Part shown: positions 34,160-42,461 of the stretch, piece by piece
Layout: each line of letters opens with the position of its first letter
Position numbering within the stretch: position 1 is the first letter of the stretch
Source: Dactylosporangium aurantiacum
GTDB taxonomy: Bacteria; Actinomycetota; Actinomycetes; Mycobacteriales; Micromonosporaceae
Length of the DNA stretch: 64,000 nt
Direction of reading: 5' to 3'
NCBI RefSeq assembly: GCF_000716715.1
Contig: NZ_JNYJ01000054.1
Location: 1-64,000, forward strand
Program-made: the position numbers and the translations under genes
The notes under the pieces: model-generated
Database searches by the model: none
Told to the model about the DNA's origin: nothing
What the model saw: only the letters and a program-made list of their open reading frames with translations

Positions 34160-34626
34160 GCGCCGATGTTACCGACGAGTAGCAAGTCGTAGAAGAGGTC
34201 GCCGATCGGGTGGATGATGTTGACCTGGAAGTTGCCCTCGATGGGCCGGAACACCTGGAACTTCTCGTGCGGCTCGCCGACGAACGGGCGCGGCGTCCAC
34301 GCCAGCTGGCGCGAGGGGGCCGGCCCGGCCGACACCGACGCGGCCGGGACAGCCGCACTGCCCGCGTCCGCCTCCTGCTGCTCGCGCTTGGCCGGCGCGG
34401 CGGCCGCCGTGCGGGCGTCCAGCGCGTGCATGCCACTGGTGAGGAACTTCAGCCCCACGAACGCGGTGACCATGACGGGGCGAGCGCCTGCCGCACCAGG
34501 TTGCACAGGTACAGCGTCGGCAGGCAGCTCGCCGGCGTCATCAGGAAACGGCAGGGGCGGCTTCAGCGCCGACAACCCCGCCTGGGCGAAGCTGTGCGCC
34601 GCGCCGTAACAGGCGAGGGCCAGCAC
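34156..34626 (-). CDS. Hypothetical protein with Ala-rich middle
   Basis: No family recognised. The frame (up to 156 residues) has weakly hydrophobic N-terminal segments, an Ala/Pro-rich middle (about 65-105) and a more ordered C-terminal part (WTPRPFVGEPHEKFQVFRP, then NIIHPIGDLFYDLLLVGNIGA). An internal ATG at 34473 gives a shorter protein (105 residues) and may be the true start. ATGA overlap with the thioesterase gene argues that the frame is translated. It could also be a decayed remnant. Confidence 0.4.
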   Translation of the reverse strand: MLALACYGAAHSFAQAGLSALKPPLPFPDDAGELPADAVPVQPGAAGARPVMVTAFVGLKFLTSGMHALDARTAAAAPAKREQQEADAGSAAVPAASVSAGPAPSRQLAWTPRPFVGEPHEKFQVFRPIEGNFQVNIIHPIGDLFYDLLLVGNIGA

Positions 34627-34669
34627 CGCTGGAGGGCCGGATCGCCGCAGGCTAGAGCAGCCGCGTCAC

Positions 34670-35998
34670 TCAGCGCCACCCCACGTCGATGCGTTGTCCC
34701 CTTTCGTCGAAGAAGTGCAGCGCTTCCATGCGCACAGCGACGGTCAACGGGTGACCATGCGTAACCGCCGGGTACGGGGCCAGCCGCACCGCCAGCTCCG
34801 CCGGACGCCGGTGGTGCCGGCCCGGGTCGCTCAGCACGCTGTCGCGCTGGGGCGCGCGGCGGCCGCCGCCCCGGCCGTTGCCGGCGCCGACCAGCTCCAG
34901 GTCGTCGACGCCGCCACCGCTGCGGCCGGTGAGCTTGCTGACGAACCGGCGCAGCCCGCCGCCGTTGATCGGGATGTCGGTCGGCGGCGCGCCGATCTCG
35001 TCGACGATCACGGCGGTCGCGCCGATGTCGAGGAACGCGAGCGACTCGTGGCCGTGGTGCTCCAGGTACCGGATGCGGCCGCGCAGCACGTCACCGCCGG
35101 TGGTGTCCGGCACGGGGGTGAGCGCCTCGGCCCGCACGCCGATGACGATGCGCTCGCCGTGGAAGTGCGCGACCTGGCGGGAGCGCAGGTCGTTCCACGG
35201 CAGGTGCAGCACCTGGTCGCCCATGTGCAGCGCGATGTGCCGGTCGAGGTGCACGTAGACCTCGGCCTCGAGCAGGTTCATCCGGGGGCTGCCGAGGAAC
35301 GCGGCGACGTAGAGCGTCGCGGGCCGCCCGTACACCTGCGTGGGGGTGCCGACGTCCTGCAGGACGCCCTTGCGCAGGATCGCGACCCGGTCTGCCATGG
35401 TCAGCGCCTCGGCCTGGTCGTGCGTCACGTAGATGGTGGTGACGCCGAGCTCACGGACCAGGCCGGAGATCTCGGCGCGCAGCTCCGCCCGCAGGCCGCT
35501 GTCCAGGTTGGACAGCGGCTCGTCCATGAGGAAGAGCTTCGGCCGGCGCACGATGGCGCGACCCATCGCGACCCGCTGGCGCTGGCCACCGGACAGCTGC
35601 CCGGGCTTGCGGGCCAGCACGTCACCGATGCCCAGCGCGCTGGCCACCTCGGCGACCTGCTCGGCCCTCGGCTCCGGCTCCACACCGGACAGCCGCAGTG
35701 GGAAGCCGATGTTCTCCCCCACGGTCATGTGCGGGTACAGCGCGAAGTCCTGGAAGACCATCGCCACGCCGCGCTCCCGTGGCGGGAGGTCGTTGGCCAG
35801 GTCGCCGTCGAGCATGATCGCGCCCGAGGTGGGGTCCTCGAGCCCCGCGACCATGCGTAGCAGGGTCGACTTCCCGCAGCCGCTGGGACCGAGGAGCACC
35901 ATGAACTCGCCCTGTCCCACATCGAGGTTCACTCGGTCGACGGCAACCGTGCCGTCGGCGAAAACCTTCATCACATCTTTGAGTGCGACGGTAGCCAC
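34670..35998 (-). CDS. ABC sugar-transporter ATPase (MalK/MsmK/UgpC family)
   Basis: A 442-residue ATPase: Walker A GPSGCGKST (37-45), Q-loop FQDFALYP, signature LSGGQRQRV, Walker B LFLMDEP and switch His in YVTHDQ. The regulatory C-terminal half carries TOBE-type segments, interrupted by a Gly/Arg/Pro-rich insertion of about 70-90 residues (about 320-405) absent from typical members. No permease or binding protein is adjacent, fitting the multitasking MsiK/MsmK type that energises several sugar importers. I prefer GTG at 35998 (GGAGG five bases upstream) over GTG at 36004. Confidence 0.88.
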   Translation of the reverse strand: MATVALKDVMKVFADGTVAVDRVNLDVGQGEFMVLLGPSGCGKSTLLRMVAGLEDPTSGAIMLDGDLANDLPPRERGVAMVFQDFALYPHMTVGENIGFPLRLSGVEPEPRAEQVAEVASALGIGDVLARKPGQLSGGQRQRVAMGRAIVRRPKLFLMDEPLSNLDSGLRAELRAEISGLVRELGVTTIYVTHDQAEALTMADRVAILRKGVLQDVGTPTQVYGRPATLYVAAFLGSPRMNLLEAEVYVHLDRHIALHMGDQVLHLPWNDLRSRQVAHFHGERIVIGVRAEALTPVPDTTGGDVLRGRIRYLEHHGHESLAFLDIGATAVIVDEIGAPPTDIPINGGGLRRFVSKLTGRSGGGVDDLELVGAGNGRGGGRRAPQRDSVLSDPGRHHRRPAELAVRLAPYPAVTHGHPLTVAVRMEALHFFDERGQRIDVGWR

Positions 35999-36162
35999 CG
36001 TCACCTCCGCCCCAGGTCAGCAGTGCAGTTCGCGGATAACTCAGTTACCCCGAGTCAAGTACTGTGACGAGGGGCACGCAAGTTGGTCCATCGGGTAAAT
36101 GACCAGTGTTCAGCGTGTTACTGCACAACTACTGGTAGGGAAGTTTGCAGTGCACGCCGCCG

Positions 36163-37023
36163 CTATGACGCGGGGAAGTTTACGGTCACCGACGTGTACC
36201 CGAGTGCCCCGAGGAACTGCTGCAGCATCTTGCGGGTGTTCTCCTCCGCCCGCTTGCTCAGGCCGGCCTCCTTGGCCGCCGTGCCGATCTTCTCCTCGGC
36301 GAGCTTGTAGACCTCCTGGAGCCGGTTCGGGTCGGACTTGAACGCGTCCGCCAGCCGGTTGAACAGGCCGCGGTCCTCCTGGTAGACGTAGCTGCGGTCG
36401 TTGTTGATCCGCACCGGGCGCAGCTGGGGCGCCGGCAGGGTGATCTCGACCGTGCGCCGGTCGTCGGACTCCTTCACCGCGCCCTGGCCGATCCCGGCGA
36501 AGTCCACGTAGACCTCCACCGACCCGGCGGCCACGAACAGGATCCGCTCGTTGACCAGGAAGTCCGGGATGTACTTGCGGTCCTTCTGCACGTCGACGAT
36601 GACCTCGAAGTTGCCCTCGGCCGCGACGTACTGGCTCAGGTCCTGCACGGACTTGAGCAGAGCGGGGCCGCTGCGGTCGGTCTGCTCCTTCGCGAACGGG
36701 TTCTTCAGGTCGGGGAACAGCCCGATCGTCTTGGCGCCCAGCACCAGCGCGACGATCAGCCCGATCGTGGCGACGAGCCAGAACAGGCCGCGCATCGCGC
36801 CGCCGCCGGCCTTCACGATCACCGGCGCGTCCCGCTCGGGGCGCTCGCGCGGGTCGATCCGGTCACCGATCTTCGGCGACCAGCCCGTGCCGGAGGTCGG
36901 CGCGGGGTCAGCGGGCCCGGACGTGATCTCGGGGTATTCGGCGGTGTTCGGGTCGGGTCCGCGCCGTTGGGTCGGCACGTCGTCCGAGTCTTCGGGGGTC
37001 GCGGTGTCGTCGTTGCGGGCCAT
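36163..37023 (-). CDS. DUF4230 membrane-anchored protein
   Basis: A 286-residue protein. A hydrophilic, Asp/Pro-rich N-terminus (1-75) precedes one membrane helix (about 78-98) and an extracytoplasmic DUF4230 domain (about 115-286) with the typical ALLKSVQDLSQYVAAEGNFEV start. The N-in topology is predicted from flanking charges. Function of the family is unknown. It sits between an acyl-CoA dehydrogenase gene and the ABC ATPase gene on the same strand, with 158 bp before the latter. Confidence 0.85.
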   Translation of the reverse strand: MARNDDTATPEDSDDVPTQRRGPDPNTAEYPEITSGPADPAPTSGTGWSPKIGDRIDPRERPERDAPVIVKAGGGAMRGLFWLVATIGLIVALVLGAKTIGLFPDLKNPFAKEQTDRSGPALLKSVQDLSQYVAAEGNFEVIVDVQKDRKYIPDFLVNERILFVAAGSVEVYVDFAGIGQGAVKESDDRRTVEITLPAPQLRPVRINNDRSYVYQEDRGLFNRLADAFKSDPNRLQEVYKLAEEKIGTAAKEAGLSKRAEENTRKMLQQFLGALGYTSVTVNFPAS

Positions 37024-37091
37024 GCTGACTCCTCCGGGAGGATCTTCTGCCTATCACGGTAGAGGGGTCCGCAAAGGGCCGCGAATCGATC

Positions 37092-38267
37092 TCAGCCGAA
37101 CGCGGCGAGGCCGGTCAGCTTCTGCCCGATGACCAGCTGATGGATCTCCGAGGTGCCCTCGTACGTCAGCACCGTCTCCAGGTTCGCGGCGTGCCGCATC
37201 ACCGGGTACTCGGCGCTGATGCCGTTGGCGCCGAGGATGGTGCGGCACTGCCGGGCGATGGCCAGGGCCTCCCGGACGTTGTTGAGCTTGCCGACGCTGA
37301 CCTGCTCCGGCCGCAGCACCCCGGCGTCGGCCCGCCGGCCGAGGTGCACCGCCAGCAGGTACCCCTTCTGCAGCTCGACGGCGGCGTCGGCGAACTTCGC
37401 CTGGGTCAGCTGGAACCCGGCGATCGGCCGGCCGAACTGCTCCCGGGCGCCCGCGTAGTCCAGCGCGGTGTGCAGGCTGTCGCGGGCGGCGCCGAGCGCG
37501 CCCCACACGATGCCGTACCGCGCCTCGGTGAGGCACGACAGCGGCGCCTTCAGCCCTCTCGCCGCCGGCAGCAGCGCGTCGGCCGGCAGCCGGACCCCGT
37601 CCAGGACGATCTCGCCGGTGCACGACGCACGCAGCGACAGCTTGTGCTTGACCTCGCGGGCGGTCACGCCGGGCGTGTCCATCGGCACGACGAACCCGTT
37701 GACGCCCGCCTCGGTGCGCGCCCAGACGACGGCCACGTCGGCGACCGGCGCGTTGGTGATCCACATCTTGGTGCCGTCGAGGATCCAGTCGTCGCCGTCG
37801 CGGCGGGCCCGGGTGGTCATGGAACCGGGGTCGGAGCCGTGGTCGGGCTCGGTCAGGCCGAAGCAGCCGATGAGGTCGCCGGCGGCCATGCCGGGCAGCC
37901 AGCGGTCCTTGTGCTCGTCGGAGCCGTACTTCCAGATGGCGAACATCGCCAGGGAGCCCTGGACGCTGACCAGGCTGCGCACGCCGGAGTCACCGGCCTC
38001 CAGCTCCAGGCACGCCAGCCCGTACGCGACGGCACTGGCACCGGCGCACCCGTGCCCGGGCAGGTGCATGCCGAGCAGCCCGACGGAGGCGAACTCCTTG
38101 GCCAGGTCGCGGACCGGCACCTGGCCCCGCTCATACCACTGCGCCACGTTGGGCCGCACGTGGTCGTCGACGATGCGGCGCACCACGGCGCGGATCGCCA
38201 GCTCCTCTTCGGAGTGCAGCGCGTCGACGTCAAGCAGGTCCAGCGGCCGGGTCGTCACAACTAACAC
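37092..38267 (-). CDS. Acyl-CoA dehydrogenase, glutaryl-CoA dehydrogenase-like
   Basis: A 391-residue flavoenzyme. GCFGLTEPDHGSDP is the FAD/substrate motif. LTEARYGIVWGALGAARD and the catalytic Glu370 in TYEGTSEIHQ match the glutaryl-CoA dehydrogenase subgroup, which converts glutaryl-CoA to crotonyl-CoA in lysine and tryptophan catabolism. Without partner genes, other short-chain acyl-CoAs remain possible. The start is GTG at 38267; a second GTG at 38258 is also in frame. A 45-bp repeat array lies upstream. Confidence 0.88.
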   Translation of the reverse strand: MLVVTTRPLDLLDVDALHSEEELAIRAVVRRIVDDHVRPNVAQWYERGQVPVRDLAKEFASVGLLGMHLPGHGCAGASAVAYGLACLELEAGDSGVRSLVSVQGSLAMFAIWKYGSDEHKDRWLPGMAAGDLIGCFGLTEPDHGSDPGSMTTRARRDGDDWILDGTKMWITNAPVADVAVVWARTEAGVNGFVVPMDTPGVTAREVKHKLSLRASCTGEIVLDGVRLPADALLPAARGLKAPLSCLTEARYGIVWGALGAARDSLHTALDYAGAREQFGRPIAGFQLTQAKFADAAVELQKGYLLAVHLGRRADAGVLRPEQVSVGKLNNVREALAIARQCRTILGANGISAEYPVMRHAANLETVLTYEGTSEIHQLVIGQKLTGLAAFG

Positions 38268-38370
38268 TGTAAGTCAGTGTCCGCGCGAGGTGCGCCCGGC
38301 GCCGCGGATGAACCAGGGAATACCCGAACCCGCCCGTCGCCGGCACGCGCCACTGCGGCGCGCCCGGCCG

Positions 38371-38480
38371 AGCAGCGAACCGGCCGGCAACGGTTCAGCT
38401 AGCGGCAATCCGGCCAGCAGCGAACCGGCCGCCAGCGGTCCAGCTAGCGGCAATCCGGCCAGCAGCGAACCGGCCGGCGG
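38371..38480. repeat. 45-bp tandem repeat array
   Basis: A 45-bp unit starting AGCAGCGAACCGGCCGGCAA is present at 38371-38415 and 38416-38460, with a partial third copy from 38461. The copies differ at a few positions. It lies in the 241-bp gap upstream of the acyl-CoA dehydrogenase gene. The period is a multiple of three, so a plus-strand frame reads a 15-residue repeat of Ser/Ala/Pro/Gly, but no start or ribosome-binding site supports translation. Confidence 0.75.
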
Positions 38481-38508
38481 GCAGAACGCCCACCGGCCGG
38501 ATCCTTCG

Positions 38509-38799
38509 TCACGCCTGCAGCACCCTCGCGTGGATCGACGTGCGCTGCTGCAGCGCCGCGCGCAGGGCGCGGTGCAGCCCGTCCTCCAGATACAACCCGT
38601 TCTCCCACTGGACGACGTGCGGGAACAGGTCGCCGTAGAACGTGGAGTCCTCGGCGAGCAGCTTGTCCAGCGCCAGCTCCCGCTTGGTGGTGATGAGCTG
38701 GTCGAGCCGCACCGGGCGCGGCGGGATCTCGGACCACTGTTTCAGCGTCAGCCCATGTTCCGGATAAGGCCGACCGTCGCGGACCGCCTTGAAGATCAT
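38509..38799 (-). CDS. Conserved small protein with ParB/sulfiredoxin-like motif
   Basis: A 96-residue protein of a type widespread in actinobacteria; I cannot assign a function. The middle reads IPPRPVRLDQLITTKR, and later LYLEDGLHRALRAALQQR. The order 'beta strand with L-x-x-L, then DG-x-HR' is reminiscent of the ParB/sulfiredoxin nuclease fold, whose ATP- or CTP-binding loop has DGxHR. This similarity is an inference from motif only. The ATG at 38799 has GGGGGTG nine bases upstream. Confidence 0.7.
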   Translation of the reverse strand: MIFKAVRDGRPYPEHGLTLKQWSEIPPRPVRLDQLITTKRELALDKLLAEDSTFYGDLFPHVVQWENGLYLEDGLHRALRAALQQRTSIHARVLQA

Positions 38800-38866
38800 G
38801 AACGTTTCACCCCCCTGACGCTGCCAGGGTACCGACCCGGTGCGACAGAACCGACGCCGAGCGTTG

Positions 38867-39484
38867 TCACAAATCGGCGCTGGCGCCCCAGTGTCCTCGG
38901 TGGGTGACGGTCTGCGACTCCCGGCGGCCGCGTTTGAGCGACGGTGACTTCGCGTCCGGGGCCCGGTAGCCGATCGTGATGGCGCCGATCGGCGTGTACT
39001 GCGCCGGGACGCCGAACGCCTCCCGGTACGCCGCGTCGGACGCCGGCGGGATGCCGAAGAAGCACGCGCCGAGCCCTTCGTCGACCGCGCCGAGCAGCAC
39101 CAGCAGGCTGGCCATCCCGGTGTCGATGTGCCAGTAAGGCACCGGCCAGCGGGCCTCGTCGCGGTCGGTCCAGCCCTTGTCGGGCTCGGCGTACCGGTCC
39201 AGGTACGCGTCGCGGTGGCTGTGCGGCACGACGATCACCGGTGCCCGGCTCATGCCCTCCAGCCAGGAGGTCAGGCCCGACTCCGGGGGCGTCGTCGCCG
39301 CCCAGAACTTCGCCCGCTCCTCCTCGGTGGTCAGGACCAGGAACTCCCAGCCTTGCGAGAACCCGGCCGAGGGGGCGTGCACCGCATACCCCAGCAGCTT
39401 GTCCACGAGCGCCGGGTCGACCGGACGCGACGCGTCGTAGTTGCGCACCATCCGCCGCCGGCGGATCGCCTCAGACAGTTCCAC
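38867..39484 (-). CDS. Nitroreductase-family protein
   Basis: A 205-residue FMN-dependent oxidoreductase of the nitroreductase superfamily: AIRRRRMVRNYDASRPV (FMN phosphate binding) at the start, APSAGFSQGWEFLVL, and GLGACFFGIPPASD. It probably reduces nitro, quinone or F420-related substrates; the real one is unknown. The GTG at 39484 overlaps the end of the aldose epimerase gene by 14 bp, so the two are likely one transcript. Confidence 0.85.
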   Translation of the reverse strand: MELSEAIRRRRMVRNYDASRPVDPALVDKLLGYAVHAPSAGFSQGWEFLVLTTEEERAKFWAATTPPESGLTSWLEGMSRAPVIVVPHSHRDAYLDRYAEPDKGWTDRDEARWPVPYWHIDTGMASLLVLLGAVDEGLGACFFGIPPASDAAYREAFGVPAQYTPIGAITIGYRAPDAKSPSLKRGRRESQTVTHRGHWGASADL

Positions 39485-40409
39485 GGATCCCCCATACCCC
39501 GTGCCAGGACGCTCCCGGCTCCAGGGTCACCACATCACGGCCGGACCGGAACGCGTCCGGCGGGCACGTCATCGGCTCGATGGCGAGCGCCTTGCGCAGC
39601 CGATCGGCAGGCAGCGTGTCGGAGGAGTACACCTGCCACCAGCCGAACGACGAGTCTGCCCAGACCGTGACGCCGCGGCCGTCGGGAGCGGTGATCGTCA
39701 CCTTCGAGCCGCCGTCGGCCTCGGACTCCACCTCGCCGAACGCCGTGTCGAGGATCGTGGCGCCGAGCCGGCGGCCCTCCACGAAGTCGAACTCGCTGCC
39801 GGCGACCCGGGCCGCGCCGATCGGCAGCAACCGCGCGTCGACCAGCAGGCGGCTGCGGGCCGGCACCTTCAGCGTCAGCTCGTCCACCGGCACGCCCGGC
39901 ACCAGCACGTACGGGTGCGTCGCCAGCCCGAACGGGGCCGGCTCGGCGCCGACGTTGGTGGCCTCGTGCTCGGCGCGCAGCCCGTCCTCGCCGACGGACC
40001 AGGTGGTGCGCAGGCGCAGCGGCCAGGGGTACCCGGGCTGCGGCACCAGGTCGTGCTCCAGGGTCACGCTGTCGGGCGCGGCGTCGACGAGCCGCCAGCG
40101 GGCCCAGTTGACCAGGCCGTGGATCGCGTTGTGCCGCTCGGGCTCGGTGAGGGGCAGCTGCAGGTGGTCGCCGCCGAACGCGAACTGCCCGTCGCGGATG
40201 CGGTTGGGCCACGGGGCGAGGACCTGCCCGGCGGAGCCGACCGCACGCTCGTGCTCGGCGTAGCCGGCGATCACGTCCGCCCCGTCGACGGTGTAACTGC
40301 GCACCCCACCGCCGACCTCGACGATGACGGCCTCATGGCCGCCCGACGTGATCGTCCACTGTGTACCGGAAGGGGCGTGCGAAAGCTGCGCGGCGGCGGC
40401 GGTGTCCAT
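39471..40409 (-). CDS. Aldose 1-epimerase family protein
   Basis: A 312-residue galactose mutarotase-like protein that interconverts alpha and beta anomers of hexoses. The catalytic His region HNAIHGLVNWARW (about 93-105), a second conserved His in LATHPYVLVPG and a Glu in ALAIEPMTCPPDA are present. Genes of this form are common beside sugar-use or housekeeping genes. Its end overlaps the nitroreductase start by 14 bp. Confidence 0.87.
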   Translation of the reverse strand: MDTAAAAQLSHAPSGTQWTITSGGHEAVIVEVGGGVRSYTVDGADVIAGYAEHERAVGSAGQVLAPWPNRIRDGQFAFGGDHLQLPLTEPERHNAIHGLVNWARWRLVDAAPDSVTLEHDLVPQPGYPWPLRLRTTWSVGEDGLRAEHEATNVGAEPAPFGLATHPYVLVPGVPVDELTLKVPARSRLLVDARLLPIGAARVAGSEFDFVEGRRLGATILDTAFGEVESEADGGSKVTITAPDGRGVTVWADSSFGWWQVYSSDTLPADRLRKALAIEPMTCPPDAFRSGRDVVTLEPGASWHGVWGIRGTV

Positions 40410-40425
40410 GGCCGCGACAATATCG

Positions 40426-41661
40426 TCAGTCCGACCGGTCGGTGTACCGAAGGAGGACGGGAAATGTCAGGCCGAGCAGGACGGCCACCACGGCGGCGGC
40501 GATCCCGCCGCTGACCCAGGAGAAGGTCGCGCTGGTCGCGTCGGCCACGGACCCGGCGCGAAGGTCACCCAGACGTGGACCTCCGGCCACCACGGCGAAG
40601 AACACACCCTGCAGCCGGCCCCGCATCTCGTCGGGCGCGCTGAGCAGCACCGTCTGGCGGTACACGCCGCTGATCATGTCGGCCGCCCCGGCCACGGCCA
40701 TGAAAGCTACACACGCCCACAACCACGGCACCGCGCCCGCGGCCGCGACGGCGAGGCCCCAGCCGACGACGGCGAGGACGAGCGCGACACCCTGCCGGTG
40801 GACCCGCCCGATCCACCCCGAGGTGAGCCCGGCGAGGGTCGAGCCGATGGCGATCGACGCGTACAGCCAGCCCAGCGACGCCGGGCCGTAGCGCTGGTCG
40901 GCGACCACCGGGAACAGCGCCTTCGGCATCGCCAGGACCATCGCGGCGATGTCGATGGCGAAGGTCAGCAGGATCAGCTTCGAGCCGGCGAGGAACCGCA
41001 GGCCGTCGCGGATGTCGCCGAGCCCGCCGGTCGCCTTGGCCACCCCCGCCGGCGGCAGCGGCGGCAGGCGCAGCGCCGCCCACAGCACGATCGTGAAGAG
41101 CACCGCGTCGATGGCGTACGCGACGGAGAACTCGGCCGAGGCGATGACCAGGCCGGCGCCGACCGGCCCGAAGATCGAGGAGACGCTGGAGGCGGTGAAG
41201 CTCAGCGTGTTGGCCGCGGCGACCTCGCCCTCGCCGATCAGCGCGGGGATGATCGCCTGCCGGACCGGGCTGTTGACGCTGAACGCCGCCGACTGCGCCG
41301 CGATCAGGGCGAGCATCAGGTACGGGTTGCCGACGTGCAGCACCGCCTGCGCGAGCAGCGCGAGCGTGGTCAGCCACATCAGCGTCGAGCTGGTGAGCAG
41401 CACCTTGCGCCGGTCGAACGCGTCGGCGATCGCGCCACCCCAGATCGAGAACACGATGAGCGGCACGAGGCCGACGAAGCTGGCCACGCCGACCCACAGC
41501 GCCGACCTGGTGATGTCGTACACCTGCACCGGCACGGCGACCGCGGTGAACTGCACGCCGAAGAACGAGACCGCGTTGCCGACGAAGAGCCGCCGGTAGG
41601 CCACATGCCGCAGCGGCCGGACGTCGATCACATGCTTGCGCAGCTGCTCCTGCAAGCTCAA
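40426..41661 (-). CDS. MFS transporter (EntS/DHA3-like)
   Basis: A 411-residue MFS protein with about 12 membrane segments, [16 protein letters not shown] as loop 2-3 signature, and an arrangement like enterobactin- and macrolide-exporter types. The likely start is TTG at 41661, which overlaps the pdxH stop as TTGA and has GGAAAG about nine bases upstream. Longer in-frame extensions run through pdxH and give unrelated sequence. Translation coupled to pdxH is likely. Substrate unknown. Confidence 0.85.
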   Translation of the reverse strand: MSLQEQLRKHVIDVRPLRHVAYRRLFVGNAVSFFGVQFTAVAVPVQVYDITRSALWVGVASFVGLVPLIVFSIWGGAIADAFDRRKVLLTSSTLMWLTTLALLAQAVLHVGNPYLMLALIAAQSAAFSVNSPVRQAIIPALIGEGEVAAANTLSFTASSVSSIFGPVGAGLVIASAEFSVAYAIDAVLFTIVLWAALRLPPLPPAGVAKATGGLGDIRDGLRFLAGSKLILLTFAIDIAAMVLAMPKALFPVVADQRYGPASLGWLYASIAIGSTLAGLTSGWIGRVHRQGVALVLAVVGWGLAVAAAGAVPWLWACVAFMAVAGAADMISGVYRQTVLLSAPDEMRGRLQGVFFAVVAGGPRLGDLRAGSVADATSATFSWVSGGIAAAVVAVLLGLTFPVLLRYTDRSD

Positions 41662-42299
41662 GGCGCGAGTCTTTCCACGGTGCCGCCGGTGTACCGCAGC
41701 CGGTCGTGCAACCTGCTCTCCCGCCCCTGCCAGAACTCGACCTCGTCGGGGCTGACCCGGTAGCCGCCCCAGTGCGGCGGCGCGGTCAGGGGACCCGGGC
41801 GGGCCTCGATCTCGGCGACCCGTGCCCGCAGCTCGTCGCGGGAGCCGATGACCCGGGACTGCGGGCTGGCCCACGCGCCGACCTGCGCGCCGTGCGGCCG
41901 GACGGCGAAGTACTCCTCGGTCTCCTCGCGGGAGACCTTTTCCACAGTGCCGTTGACGATCACCTGGCGGTGCAGCGGATACCAGGGGAACACCAGCGAC
42001 GCCCGCGGGTTCGCCGCGAGGTCCTGGCCCTTGCGCGACTCGTAGTTGGTGAAGAACGTGAATCCGCGCTGGTCGTACCCCTTGAGCAGCACCGTGCGCG
42101 CGCTCGGCCGGCCGGTGCCGTCGGCGGTCGCCAGCAGCATCGCGTTGGGTTCGGGCAGGCCCGCCTCGACGGCGTCGGCGAACCAGGTGGCGAACTGTTC
42201 CAGCCAGGTCCCGGCGAGCCCCTGCTCGCTCAGCTCCCCGGTGTACTCGTTGCGCATCCGCGACAAATCTTGCGGCGATGTGCTGGGTCTCACGCTCAC
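41658..42299 (-). CDS. pdxH: Pyridoxamine 5'-phosphate oxidase
   Basis: A 213-residue FMN enzyme that oxidises pyridoxine or pyridoxamine phosphate to [31 protein letters not shown] is the FMN/PLP region, and the C-terminus [14 protein letters not shown] is the signature. I chose GTG at 42299 because GGAGGAAGGA lies just upstream. It is divergent from the citrate synthase gene and followed by an overlapping MFS gene. PLP is the cofactor of the nearby serC product. Confidence 0.93.
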   Translation of the reverse strand: MSVRPSTSPQDLSRMRNEYTGELSEQGLAGTWLEQFATWFADAVEAGLPEPNAMLLATADGTGRPSARTVLLKGYDQRGFTFFTNYESRKGQDLAANPRASLVFPWYPLHRQVIVNGTVEKVSREETEEYFAVRPHGAQVGAWASPQSRVIGSRDELRARVAEIEARPGPLTAPPHWGGYRVSPDEVEFWQGRESRLHDRLRYTGGTVERLAP

Positions 42300-42331
42300 A
42301 TCCTTCCTCCGGCGATCACAGATGCGTGAAG

Positions 42332-42351
42332 ATGTGTCACGTAGGACACAT
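42332..42351. promoter_or_regulatory. Inverted repeat between pdxH and citrate synthase
   Basis: ATGTGTC (42332-42338) and GACACAT (42345-42351) form a 7-bp inverted repeat around ACGTAG. The TGTG...CACA ends recall CRP/FNR-type operators, but the spacing (ten bases between TGTG and CACA) differs from the GlxR consensus (eight). It lies 32 bp upstream of the pdxH start and 110 bp upstream of the citrate synthase start. The role is a guess. Confidence 0.4.
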
Positions 42352-42461
42352 TTGAGCCCCCGTTCAGTCGGTACCGGCACCCCAGCGGGGCGAAGATGTC
42401 AAAGGGAACACCGGCGGGTAACAAACCTAGTCAGACACCCCCGAAACAGCAGGAGTGCGAG

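Noticed and set aside
41662..41874. N-terminal extension of the MFS protein into pdxH
   Set aside because: The extra residues are the wrong frame of pdxH; TTG 41661 with GGAAAG upstream gives a normal MFS N-terminus.
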